64,000 bases of DNA. Source: Choristoneura fumiferana. Its lineage: Eukaryota > Arthropoda > Insecta > Lepidoptera > Tortricidae. Where the stretch lies: positions 1,482,463-1,546,462 of the forward strand of contig NC_133485.1 in the NCBI RefSeq assembly GCF_025370935.1, in the 5' to 3' direction. This document shows positions 41,070 to 50,263 of this stretch, piece by piece (the first letter of the stretch is position 1; every line of letters starts with the position of its first letter). Under the pieces are notes generated by a model. That model was given only the letters and a program-made list of their open reading frames with translations. It had not been told where the DNA came from and searched no databases. The position numbers and the translations under genes are program-made.

Positions 41070-41400
41070 CAACAGGAACCATACATTATTTCGGGATAAA
41101 AAGTACCCTATATATTAATCCATGGTATATATTACCCGCATGCCAAATTTCATGCAATAGATTTTGCGTGAAACAGTAACAAACATTGAAACATACATCC
41201 ATCCACACACACTTGAGGTATCCCATCTTAGGCCTCTAGGTTGGCAACGAATCTGCAATACCCCTGGTGTTGCAGGTGTCTATGGGCGGTGGTGATCTCT
41301 TACCATCAGGAGACCCAATTGCTCGTTTGCCATCCAGTCGAATAAAAAAAAAATCCATCCATACAAACTTTCGCGTTTATAATATTAATAAGATAAGATT
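41070..41400 (+). mobile_element. Helitron-like repeat, interrupted by a LINE tail
   Basis: 'atttcgggataaaaagtacc', 'gcatgccaaatttcatgca', 'gcgtgaaacagtaacaaaca', then after the insertion at 41206-41352 'catacaaactttcgcgttta' and 'taatattaataaga'. The two halves form one continuous 3' part of the family. Confidence 0.7.
41206..41352 (+). mobile_element. 5'-truncated LINE family R with 9-bp target duplication
   Basis: 'cttgaggtatcccatcttag', 'gcctctaggttggcaacgaa', 'gggcggtggtgatctcttac' and A9. It is flanked by atccatcca at 41197-41205 and 41353-41361. This is a genuine retrotransposition product, shorter than the other R copies. Confidence 0.85.
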
Positions 41401-41414
41401 GATTTATAAATTTA

Positions 41415-41547
41415 GGGGCTGTGTCACCATCCATTGGTTAGTGTTAACTGACGGTTAAATGTGATGCCGTCTCCGTCTATTCGAACAAAACAAATAGAGA
41501 CCGCATCACATTTAACCGTCACTTAACATGGATGGTGAAACAGCCCG
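41415..41547. mobile_element. PIF/Harbinger-like MITE with TTA duplication
   Basis: Ends 'ggggctgtgtcaccatccat' and 'atggatggtgaaacagcccg' are inverted repeats; inside, 'gacggttaaatgtgatg' faces 'catcacatttaaccgtc'. TTA lies directly outside both ends. Both the GGGCTGTTTCACCA-like terminus and TTA duplication are typical of Harbinger elements. No transposase. Confidence 0.85.
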
Positions 41548-41756
41548 TTAGTGTACCAAAATTGCTAAGGTTTTAAGAGCAATAAGAAAGAACCCTGCGA
41601 GTTCGAATATTAATGCTAATTTAAAACGTTACTTTGGTAGGTATGTTTGTCACCGTTATGAGCAAGTTTGCATAAACCGATAAGTGGAAGGAAGTTTTTT
41701 GATAAGATAGGACTCATCCCAACTTAATATACATCTCACTACCTACTTACTGGGCA

Positions 41757-41899
41757 CTTTCTCTGAGAATGATATTTTTTGGGCCGTAGTTCCACAGGAT
41801 CAGTGCGTATTGGAAACTTAAAACACACTGTCTAAATTCACCACGAGCTTTACAGTGAAGGAAAACATCGTGTGGAAACCTGTAAAAACCTGTGGTGCA

Positions 41900-41932
<33 letters not shown>
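41757..41932. mobile_element. SINE A mosaic and (CA)n
   Basis: 41785-41830 ('gggccgtagttccacaggat') is in minus orientation, but 41830-41900 ('ccacgagctttacagtgaag', 'gaaaacatcgtgtggaaacc') is in plus orientation. A (CA)15 follows at 41903-41932. The strand switch implies a rearranged copy or two nested ones. Confidence 0.65.
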
Positions 41933-41933
<1 letters not shown>

Positions 41934-42034
41934 CATACTCGCCACACAACTTGTTCGTTGAGTGTGGTTTAGTTGTCTAGTTTTTATTTCACCCATTTTT
42001 ATAAAACTTAGTGATTTAATTAAATATTTTTTTT

Positions 42035-42176
42035 GTACAGTCAGCATCAAAACTAGCTGGTTACTTTTGTACTTTGTCGTTTCACAGCCGCGTACTTAGC
42101 GCCTTACAAGATTGACAAATGTATTAAATATGACAGAGTAAAAAAAGTAACCAGCTACTTTTGATGCTGACTGTAC
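42035..42176. mobile_element. MITE with 30-bp inverted repeats ('gtacagtcagcatc')
   Basis: Left 'gtacagtcagcatcaaaact', 'agctggttac'; right 'gtaaccagctacttttgatg', 'ctgactgtac'. One mismatch in 30. Interior 'cgcgtacttagcgccttaca' without ORF. No target duplication could be assigned. Confidence 0.85.
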
Positions 42177-42280
42177 CCCAAATCAGGTTTTCATGTGACA
42201 GGCTTATTCTAGTGTGGATCCAACGGAAACCCTATTTGTAATTGGTTTTTGCATTTAGTAAACCATTTTTTTTACATTTA

Positions 42281-42330
42281 ATGGTGTGTGTGAAGTTCCC
42301 GATCCCCGCGCTGCCCACGTGGGAATTTCC
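42281..42330 (+). mobile_element. SINE family A body fragment
   Basis: 'atggtgtgtgtgaagttccc' and 'cgatccccgcgctgcccacg' match the SINE A body; both ends are lost. It is followed by a Helitron-like scrap ('ccacgggaattttgtaaaat'). Confidence 0.55.
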
Positions 42331-42489
42331 ACGGGAATTTTGTAAAATCCCGAAATTCTAATTCAACTGCTGTAATCTTAAGATTTAAGCCGCATCCGCA
42401 TTCACATTTATCTGTCGTGTTGTGTTGTGATGCTCTGTCTCTCTCTCTCTCTAGCTTTGATGCGACACAACACACTGCATCAGATATAA

Positions 42490-42722
42490 CCTAACCAACA
42501 AAAAGTTGCAAAACCCCTGACTTTGTCAATTCAAAGTTCAATATCTCAAAAACGGCTTAACCGATTTTGATAAAATGTGTCTTAGAATCATCGCTAGAAA
42601 ATCTGCTTTCAAATAAAAAAACTGCATTCAAATCGGTCCACCCGTTTAAGAGCTACGGTGCAACAGACAGGCACACACGCACAGGCTATACGCGTGCGAA
42701 GCCGGGGGTAAACACAAAAGTA
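42490..42722 (-). repeat. Repeat family T
   Basis: 'caaaacccctgactttgtca', 'atatctcaaaaacggcttaa', 'aaatcggtccacccgtttaa', 'gagctacggtgcaacagaca' and 'gcgaagccgggggta'. Inverse of 38283-38510. Preceded by a (CT)10 tract at 42432-42451. Confidence 0.75.
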
Positions 42723-43120
42723 CTTAATAAATTATACAAACAAGCATATTTTGTCCCACAAAACCCAATTTCTACAAGGCGTTCTTTCACCACCTTTTCA
42801 ACAATTTGTTGATACATTTCAAGCGACCGTGTCAAGTTGGAAATTTCCGCACAATGTGTCCGCTTCACAATGCTACGGTCAAGCGTGATCGTTAATTATC
42901 TCCGGTTCCGTACAAGAATTATAATAGAGAATATGCAAGCATCATTAATTTGTTCCAATATAATTTCATTGTTTAACAAACCGAGTTGTATAATATCTTT
43001 TTCATGACACTTGCTCGTAAACAGTGTCGTAACATGCAAGCTACCTTGGTTGCAACCCCCCAAATAAAACCCTAGACCTTAGTGTGCTTGTCATGAAACT
43101 CGTGGTCGGTAAATGAGACA

Positions 43121-43245
43121 TCTTCTTCTTTTTCTTCTTCGTTTCACTCTTGACAGAGTGGTCGTGGTCATCATTTTCTAGGTGCTGGTAGCAAGCTTAA
43201 CAATACGCCTCCATTCCTTCCTTACAGCCGCCTTCCTAATGAGAC
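43121..43245 (-). mobile_element. LINE ORF2 C-terminus, minus strand
   Basis: Minus strand reads CLIRKAAVRKEWRRIVKLAT then ST and a stop, followed by 'gtcaagagtgaaacgaagaa' and a (GAA)n tail. It ends directly against the divergent LINE fragment that begins at 43246. Confidence 0.65.
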
Positions 43246-43820
43246 AATGCCCTTGAATTGGTTGAATGAATATGGTGATCACGTGCAGGACATCAGAGTT
43301 CGCATTGAGGTGGTTCGATCGACGTTTTTCAAGATGAGCAAGGTGCTGTGTGACCGAATCATGAGCCTCGAGCTGAGAATGCGTATAGTACGATGCTATA
43401 TATTCTCAGTGCTGTTATACGGAGTCGAATCATGGACCCTTACGCGGAACATTATGAAGAAGTTGGAGTCCTTCGAAATGCGCATTCTAAAGATTTCCTG
43501 GTGTGACAAAGTAACCAACGTGGCAGTATTGCAAAGAATGGGCAAGCACCTTGAGCTTGTAAAGACCATCAAGCAAAGAAAGTTGTGTTACTTTGGGCAT
43601 GTGATGAGAAACGCCAAGTACAGAGTTCTCCGGCTTATTATCCAGGGGAAGATTGCCGGAATGAGAAGCGTGGGCAGGAGAAGACACTCGTGGCTGAAGA
43701 ATTTGCGAGACTGGTTCTTCTGGTACCACGTCCTTGTTTAGAGCAGCGGCCTCCAAAATTAGAATCGCCATGATGTTGTCCAACCTCCGATAAGAGAGGA
43801 ATGGGAAGAAGAAGAAGATT
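43246..43820 (+). pseudogene. LINE endonuclease/reverse transcriptase, C-terminal part
   Basis: A 164-codon open frame (43247-43741) holds the region downstream of the RT catalytic core: VLLYGVESWTL (residues 55-65), ISWCDKVTN (83-91), YFGHVMR (115-121), IIQGKIAG (131-138) and GRRRHSWLKNLRDWF (143-157). These are hallmarks of ORF2 from RTE-like and related LINEs. A frameshift near residue 157 moves the end LFRAAASKIRIAMMLSNLR into another frame (to about 43798), followed by a (GAA)n tail. The endonuclease and catalytic RT domains are missing. Inactive. Confidence 0.9.
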
Positions 43821-44267
43821 TCATTATTACTACTAATTAGTTTGCATTACATACAAACATTATTTGTCCAAGAACATGTTTGTTTAAGACATTGAATTCG
43901 GACGAACTCAAGCCCCTAAGACAGGTGTAGAGGGGGTTTAAACCTAGTACGACGGCCAAACAAAGTTCATACTAAATTATTTTTTTCTAGAATGAAATGG
44001 CATGCAAACTTCTATCGCTCATATCTTACTTATTTTTTAACAGATATTGAAGATTTTTACGACCTTTTCATTTTCCGGTTTTCTATTAAGTTGAATTAAT
44101 TAAGAGGAAAATTCTGTTCCACGCATTTTCCCTATTGCGACTGGCTTATGTGATTTCATCCTGTGTAAGAACAATTAAGAGTAGGTATTAAGTAGGTTCT
44201 TCAGTTTTTCACTTCACTTCACTTTTGTAAATGTAACTAGCATGGCAATAAAGAGTTTTTTTTTATA
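43821..44267. other. No feature recognised
   Basis: AT-rich; 'cttcacttcacttcactttt' near 44210 is a short tandem. Nothing else called. Confidence 0.5.
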
Positions 44268-44700
44268 AATATCAGTTCGGAAGAATCATTAACTTACAGC
44301 TTTCTAGTAGTCACTTATTTAAGTATATCTATCATGACCATTTATAGACGCGCGAGTATTACTTAGTCTTGACGAGTTCCATTGGCCGCCTACGGTCTTC
44401 TTCATCAGGTTCAGTTCACCAAATGATAATGTAAATGCTTTATCTTAATGCTAAAAATGCCAAAATCGCCATGTGCCTATAAAATTTGAGATTTGCCCTC
44501 GATTTCCCTAGAATCCCATCATCAGATCTTGACTTGGTGTCAATGGAACCACCTCAGAAAAGAACTCTTTGGAATAAAAAAAGAATTTTGAAAATCGGTC
44601 CACAAAGACTGAGTAATCGGTGAACAAACATAAACAAAAATACAAACTTTGGAACATAGAACCTCCTTTTAGAAGTCGGTTAAAAATACGATGGAAAGCC
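44268..44700 (-). repeat. Repeat family X, copy 1
   Basis: 'cagttcggaagaatcattaa', 'cttacagctttctagtagtc', 'gttccattggccgcctacgg', 'tcttcttcatcaggttcag', 'cctcgatttccctagaatcc', 'catcatcagatcttgac' and 'aacctccttttagaagtcgg'. Inverted, nearly complete match to 51912-51940 plus 52449-52815. No ORF of note. Class unknown. Confidence 0.8.
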
Positions 44701-45027
44701 ATTATGTACAACATCTGTACAGGATGTATCTGAAAACCAATTTTCACCGAAACCCTAAACCAAAGTAATTAAATTAATAAATATTAATTAGACGTAGTAC
44801 AGTACTCTGGGAACACGCAAGCAGCGCACGCGATTTGAAAAACGAAGGGTTGTAGAGCTATGTGTTTGAAAAGGCTCTGGGTTTGTCTTTTTTTAAAAGC
44901 CTTGCGCTAACACGTTAATGATTTGACACGAAACTAGTTATTTGTCTATTTAAAGCGAACAGCTGAACTAAAATTTAAAATATTAGCAGTGAGGTAGCTA
45001 AGCTAAGCTTTGCTGAAGTTTTTCGGG

Positions 45028-45606
45028 TTCCGTAGCCAAAATGGCAAAAACGGAACCTATAGTTTCGCCATGTCTGTCTGTCTGTCTGTCCGTACGCGGC
45101 TTTGCTCAGGGACTATCAATGCTAAAAAGCTGTAATTTTGCACGAAATTTTTTAGTGTACCCCCCATAGACGTAAAGTGGGGGTGATTTTTTTTTCTCAT
45201 CCAACCTTGTATTGTGGGGTATCGTTGGATAGGTCCTAACAGGAAAACTATTAGAGGGTTGCTATAGCGCTTTTTCGATGCAGTGATTTGTTTGCAAAAT
45301 ATTCAACTTTAAAGTGCAAATTTTCATTAAAATCGACCGTCCTAAACCTAAACCGGTAAGAGGAAAAATTGGAAAAATTCAGGATGGTAGTGTATATCAA
45401 ACTTACAAGGAAAACTATAACGGTAAAGTTTTCTTGAGAATTATTAGTAGTTTAAGAAAAATAGCAGCCTAAGGTATAAAATATACCTAAACCTGGAACA
45501 TTCCGTACAAAATACGAAATCCTTAGAAAAATATTACTATTTTTCTCGAATTGGCTACGGAACCCTATTTCGGGCGTGTCCGACACGCTCTTGTCCGGTT
45601 TTATTA
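45028..45606 (+). repeat. Repeat family Y, complete copy
   Basis: Starts 'gttccgtagccaaaatggca' and 'aaaacggaacctatag', then (tgtc)n, 'agggactatcaatgctaaaa', 'gtggggtatcgttggatagg', 'ttcaactttaaagtgcaaat', 'gcagcctaaggtataaaata', 'ttggctacggaaccctattt' and 'gtccgacacgctcttgtccg'. About 580 bp with 'ggttccgt...acggaacc' echoes at the ends. Other copies: 48398-49028, 58697-58975 and 59030-60366. No protein. Confidence 0.85.
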
Positions 45607-45751
45607 AGTACTCCATTGTTATTGTTTTATTTATGTGATGTTTTTCACGTTTCGTGAACTGATTTGTAACATTAAAATGTCACTGCATATTTCATAAATT
45701 GCTTCTCTTTTCTGAATTTCATAGTCATTTTATTTATACATTTCCATTGAA

Positions 45752-45951
45752 TAGATAATAAATATCATGGGATACCTGACACCAATTGACCTAGTCCCAA
45801 AGTAAGCAAAACTTGTAATGAATACTAGGCAACGGATAAACATACTTATATAGATAAATACATAATATTTAATATCCAAGACCCGAGAACAATCATTCAC
45901 TCGTATTATTCATACAAATATCTGCCTTGGCCGGGAATCGAACCCGATTAA
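45752..45951 (-). mobile_element. SINE family B lacking its head
   Basis: 'aataaatatcatgggatacc', 'caccaattgacctagtccca', 'aagacccgagaacaatcatt' and 'ccgggaatcgaaccc'. It stops within the B-box; the A-box part is gone and the LINE R tail begins 14 bp later. Confidence 0.8.
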
Positions 45952-45964
45952 AATTTTAATTCCA

Positions 45965-46253
45965 TCAATTGTTTTTTTTTTTTCTTTTTCGACTGGATGG
46001 CAAACGAGCAAGTGGGTCTCCTGATGGTAAGAGAGCACCACCGCCCATAAACATCTGCAACACCAGGGGTATTGCAGATGCGTTGCCAACCTAGAGGCCT
46101 AAGGTGGGATACCTCAAGTGCCAGTAATTTCACCGGTTGTCTTACTCTCCACGCCGAAACACAACAGTGCAAGCACTGCTGCTTCACGGCAGGATTAGCG
46201 AGCAAGATGGTGGTAGCAATCCGGGCGGACCTTGCACAAGGTCCTACCACCTA
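45965..46253 (-). mobile_element. LINE family R 3' end with poly(A)
   Basis: Poly-T at 45970-45983 then 'cgactggatggcaaacgagc', 'ctgatggtaagagagcacca', 'ccacgccgaaacacaacagt' and 'aaggtcctaccacct'. Ends at the same 5' point as the copies at 10118, 37634 and 49987. Confidence 0.85.
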
Positions 46254-46685
46254 AATAATTATTAATTAATAAATTCATAAAATTGGTTTATTTTCAATGA
46301 CAAATGATCCCAAGTGTTGACAGTGACAGCTGATTGCAAAGTATAATAACGATTATTTTTTATGCGAGTATTTTTTACGTTGGTTTTCCTTCTAACTGAT
46401 TAATGAATGCATACCGATTATAGGTATTCTCAGTGATATAAAGCATCCTTTTCACTTTAAAACAACATATATTGTTAAACATTATAAAAAAAAACTTGCC
46501 ATGTGTGAGTAAAATTCGCGCACTACGGGTTCTGTACACGTTTGAAAGCAAGGAAATATTACTTTGTAATTTAAAATAAAACAAAAACAATTTTTAACAC
46601 CAAAATGAATCTTCAGTCCAAATTTCAGCCTCTTTTACCTTTATAAAGTCAATGTTTCTAGATATGGTAATTCAGATTTTAAAAT
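46254..46685. other. AT-rich DNA, no gene seen
   Basis: Several 60-70 codon ORFs, none convincing. No repeat recognised. Confidence 0.5.
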
Positions 46686-46689
46686 ATTA

Positions 46690-46848
46690 TATACCTACAT
46701 TCCAAACCTGTGGGAAAATTGCCATAAAAAGTACACAACGGCACCTATTGCTCAATTTGGAAATTTTCCTCTATGTTCCTCTGTTTTTTGTACTGATGAA
46801 TATATTGCGGTTTACAATAAAGAGTCATTGTGTTTTCATCATCATCAT
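46690..46848 (+). mobile_element. LINE 3' end ('gttgcctgga' family), first of two
   Basis: 'cctacattccaaacctgtgg', 'acggcacctattgctcaatt', 'ggaaattttcctctatgttc', 'cggtttacaataaagagtca' and 'catcatcatcat'. The same 150 bp recurs at 47457-47600. The 211-codon ORF starting at 46652 runs across this and the following repeats and is an artefact. Confidence 0.75.
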
Positions 46849-46917
46849 CGTCCCAGTGTTTCTACTCGTAGATATAGTAATCCTGTTTTTTTGTTGTTGT
46901 TGTGTAATAACACGTAT

Positions 46918-47050
46918 ATTTTTTTTTTTATGGAATAGGGGGAAACGAGCAGGCGGATCGCTTGATGGTAAGCGATTACCGTCGCCCATGGACACCTGCA
47001 ACACCAGAAGTGTCAAAAGTGCGTTGCCGGCCTTGAGTACGCTCTTTCAT
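46918..47050 (-). mobile_element. LINE 3' end ('ggcggtgat' family)
   Basis: Poly-T, 'agggggaaacgagcaggcgg', 'atggtaagcgattaccgtcg', 'cccatggacacctgcaacac' and 'gtgcgttgccggcc'. Matches 26067-26185 and 61515-61625. Confidence 0.8.
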
Positions 47051-47456
47051 GGTGATAGAGCGCAGTTGGGTTGCCCCCCCACTCCAGAGTACGATGGGGC
47101 AGAGTCTGGGCTTCCACGCTCAGGCACAATATATCCTGAGCATGTCAGCCCAGAGAGGGATTCCCAAGCGCTAGCGCAGCTGGTACCCTCCTGGGGTAGT
47201 CTATTACTCAGCTGCGCCGTATTTTTTTTTGTTGGGGGGGTGGGGGGTTGGGCCTCCGGTACCCTCACTCACTCGGCGAAACGCTAGTACTGCTTCACGC
47301 CGGTTTTCTGTGATATCACTCCGGTCGAGCCGGCCCATTCGCGCCGAAGCATAGCTCTCCCACGTTTCCAGTGTGTCACTCATTTGGCACCACCCAGGGG
47401 TCACGTGTAGGGTCTCAAGGGTATGCCTACGGACGCGAGTGACTTTAACCCCCAAA
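47051..47456. mobile_element. GC-richer TE-derived segment
   Basis: 'cccagagagggattcccaag', 'cggtaccctcactcactcgg', 'tgcttcacgccggttttctg' and 'ccggtcgagccggcccattc' read like the interior of a common lepidopteran LINE. Two ORFs (minus strand, 73 and 104 codons) lack recognisable domains. It includes a G-rich stretch at 47233-47252. Identity uncertain. Confidence 0.45.
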
Positions 47457-47600
47457 AATACATTCCAAGCCTGTGGAAAAATTGACATAAAAAGTAGACA
47501 ACGGCACCTATTCCTCACCTTGGAAATTTTCCTCTATGTTCCTCTGTTTTTGTACTGATTAATATAATTGCGGTATACAATAAAGAGTCAATTGTGTTGT
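47457..47600 (+). mobile_element. LINE 3' end ('gttgcctgga' family), second of two
   Basis: 'aaatacattccaagcctgtg', 'acaacggcacctattcctca', 'ggaaattttcctctatgttc', 'gcggtatacaataaagagtc' and (ATC)n. Direct repeat of 46690-46848 at a distance of about 770 bp. Confidence 0.75.
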
Positions 47601-47830
47601 CATCATCATCATCATCCCAGCCTATTTACATCCCACTGCTGGGCACAGGCCTCCTCTCAGAATGTGAGGGCTTGGGCCGTAGTTCCCACGCGGGTCCAGT
47701 GCGAATTGGGCATTTCACGACTGCCATTGAATTACTTCACAGGTGTGTGCAGATTCCCTCACGATGTTTTCCTTCACCGTAAAGCTCGTGGTAAATATTT
47801 ATATTATGTAATTCCGAACATGAATTTCGA
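47601..47830 (-). mobile_element. SINE family A lacking its head
   Basis: 'catcatcccagcctatttac', 'ccactgctgggcacaggcct', 'cccacgcgggtccagtgcga', 'ccttcaccgtaaagctcgtg' and 'acatgaatttcgaaaaaaaa'. The tRNA-like head is missing beyond 47830. Confidence 0.85.
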
Positions 47831-48019
47831 AAAAAAAAGTTGTGTTGTGCATTGTGTTGTATTGTATTTTAAAAGAAGCATCAACGTTACTCTTAAGATT
47901 CAACTATCTACAAACCATTTCATCGTTTACCGTTTCATCGTGAAAATGTAACAATCAGATACACTCAAAATCTACAAACAGGTTTATAAAACAACTTTAA
48001 TGACCTAACCATAATTTTT

Positions 48020-48300
48020 AATACAAGCTTTTTTGCTGTACTTGCATTGTCACCCAAACTATATTTGCATACCAAATTTCAAGTCGATGCCATTAACCGT
48101 TGAAGAGTTCCGTCCTGCGGAGACGATCCTGGCCGGACTACCAGGATGTCACTGCTGGATTATTGTATTCTCACGCAATCTACATAAGTATTCCACAAGT
48201 CAATCTGACTACTGTAAGTTGGTCAAATTTAACTTGCAAGATTTGATTACAGACAGACAAACAGACAAACAATGGGACAGATGAAAAGCTTGTAAAAAAT
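48020..48300 (+). repeat. Repeat family G, copy 3
   Basis: 'aatacaagcttttttgctgt', 'gcataccaaatttcaagtcg', 'gaagagttccgtcctgcgga', 'gacgatcctggccggac', 'ttggtcaaatttaacttgca' and 'gaaaagcttgtaaaaaat'. This copy shows both ends most clearly. Confidence 0.75.
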
Positions 48301-48397
48301 CGAAAAACCTCCATCATTTTGAAGTTAAATATCTGATGACTAAGCCGATTTAAAGATGAGCTAAAAACCATCTAAATTAAACTAGCTTTCGATTAGA

Positions 48398-49028
48398 AAA
48401 AAACCGGCCAAGAGCGTTTCGATAGGGTTCCGTAGCCACAACGAAAAAATAAGTAATATTTTTCTAAGGATGTCGTATTTTATACGGAATCTTCCAAGTT
48501 TAGGTATATTTTATACCTTAGGCTGCTATTTACTCTTAAACTACTAATAATTCTCAAGCCAAATTAGCCGTTATAGTTTTCCTTGAAAGTTTGATATATA
48601 CTTACTACCATTGTGAGTTTTTTCAAAATTTTCCACCCACCGGTTTACATTTTAGAGGGGGTAGGACGCTCGATTTTAATGAAAATTTGCACTTGAAAGT
48701 TGAATATTTTGCAAACAAATCACTGAATTGAAAAATGGTTTTAGCAACCCCCTATTTATTTTAAAATACCTACCCAACGATACCCCACACGACAAGGTTG
48801 GATGAGAAAAAAAAATCACCCCCACTTTACGTCTATAAGAGGTACCGTACACTAAAAAATTTATTTTTTTTAATTTTTATATTACCATTTTGTCGGCATA
48901 GCTTAAATAAATATTGCGAAAATTACAGCTTTCTAGTATTGATAGTCCCTGCGGACGGACGCACAGACAGACAGACATGGCAAAACTATAAGGGTTCCGT
49001 TTTTGCCATTTTGGCTACGGAGCCCTAA
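48398..49028 (-). repeat. Repeat family Y
   Basis: 'aaaccggccaagagcgtttc', 'gatagggttccgtagcc', 'ataccttaggctgctattta', 'aagttgaatattttgcaaac', 'cccacactttac'-like segments and the end 'aagggttccgtttttgccat', 'tttggctacggagccct'. Full-length inverse of 45028-45606. Confidence 0.85.
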
Positions 49029-49227
49029 AAACCACACCAATATTGTTGCTTTCGTTTGGGACACAGACACTTATAGCAACCCTCTTTTTGTATCGGGGGT
49101 TAAAAAGAGCCATAATGAATGCCAGCCAAATGTTAAAAATAGGCAAATAGCCAAAATTACGTTAGGTAAAATTAAATACAGTAATTTTTAAACATGTGAC
49201 ATATCCTAAAAAAAAAAAAAATTTTGG
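49029..49227. other. No feature recognised
   Basis: Short AT-rich spacer ending in A13 at 49207-49219. Confidence 0.5.
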
Positions 49228-49690
49228 TAATTTGGAGTCTTTTTTGTCTTTTTTATTTGAACTCCAAATTTGTTACTTTTACGGTCATCCCGCAAAATCA
49301 TATCAAAAATACAAACTGAGACATGGATGCACAGAAAAACCAGAACGAGAGACCAAAAACACAAAAAGACTCCAAATTGCCAATTATAATTTGATTGCTT
49401 AGTAGCGACATCTCTTGTCTGGATGAGCATTTAGTTCCGAAGGGCGTTACGTATCTCGATGAGAGCGAAACATAGATGTCGCTAGTGCTGCTGCTTAAGT
49501 AGCGTAGTAGAAAAAAACAACCAGAGATATGTGTTCATAAGAAAAATTCGTATCTGTACTCCTGTCCAGTGGTAGACTGTGTAGGGGTATGGCACGCAGC
49601 ACGGAATGCTGAGGGCCTGGGTTCGATTCCCAGCGCTGGTTTTTCTGGATTTTCTGTGCATCCATGCCTCAGTTTGTATTTTCGAAACAA
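49228..49690 (+). mobile_element. Repeat family F, copy 2, with inverted 5' segment
   Basis: 49307-49340 ('aaaatacaaactgagacatg', 'gatgcacagaaaa') is the reverse complement of the 3' tail at 49650-49685 ('tttctgtgcatccatgcctc', 'agtttgtatttt'). Between them lie 'tttgattgcttagtagcgac', 'gcgtagtagaaaaaaacaac', the A-box-like 'agtggtagactgtgtagggg' and B-box 'gggttcgattccca'. The terminal inverted symmetry is clear here. Confidence 0.75.
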
Positions 49691-49736
49691 ATACAAGTTA
49701 TAAAATATGACACCGATGATGATGGATAATAATCAT

Positions 49737-49985
49737 CATCAAAGGTAGCCGGAAAACGTCCAATACTGAACAAAGGCCTCCCCCTTATAACGTCACAATG
49801 AACGACAACTCGCCACTTACATCCATCGGATGCCCGCAACTCTCACGATGGTGACAGTCCATCTAAAGGGAGGCCTACAAAAGCTTCGTCTTCCGGTTCA
49901 TGGTCGCTATCTGAGTACTTTTATCCCTCAACAGTCTGTTCTTCGAGCGATATCCTGCCCATTGCCACATCAATGCCATATCAAT
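49737..49985 (-). mobile_element. RTE-clade LINE ORF2 C-terminus and 3' end
   Basis: Plus strand 'catcatcaaaggtagccgga', 'aaacgtccaatactgaacaa', 'aggcctcccccttataacgt', 'gcccgcaactctcacgatgg' and 'aagcttcgtcttccggttca'. On the minus strand the order TGRRSF, RWT, VRVAGIRWM is legible with several frameshifts, matching 9726-9950. Inactive. Confidence 0.8.
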
Positions 49986-49986
49986 G

Positions 49987-50263
49987 CAGGTGGTAGGACC
50001 TTGTGCAAGGTCCGCCCGGATTGCTACCACCATCTTGCTCGCTAATCCTGCCGTGAAGCAGCAGTGCTTGCACTGTTGTGTTTCGGCGTGGAGAGTAAGA
50101 CAGCCGGTAAAATTACTGGCACTTGAGGTATCCCATCTTAGGCCTCTAGGTTGGCAACGCATCTGGAATACCCTTGGTGTGGCAGATGTTTATGGGCGGT
50201 GGTGATCTCTTACCATCAGGAGAACCACTTGCTCGTTTTCCATCCAGTCGAATAAAAAAAAAC
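49987..50263 (+). mobile_element. LINE family R 3' end with poly(A)
   Basis: 'aggtggtaggaccttgtgca', 'gcagtgcttgcactgttgtg', 'tgaggtatcccatcttaggc', 'gggcggtggtgatctcttac', 'catccagtcgaataaaaaaa'. The best preserved plus-strand R copy. The 73-codon ORF lies within the repeat. Confidence 0.85.

Noticed and set aside
46652..47287. 211-codon ORF, the longest in the window
   Set aside because: It runs through two LINE tails on opposite strands and a poly-T tract; the translation is a chimera of repeats.
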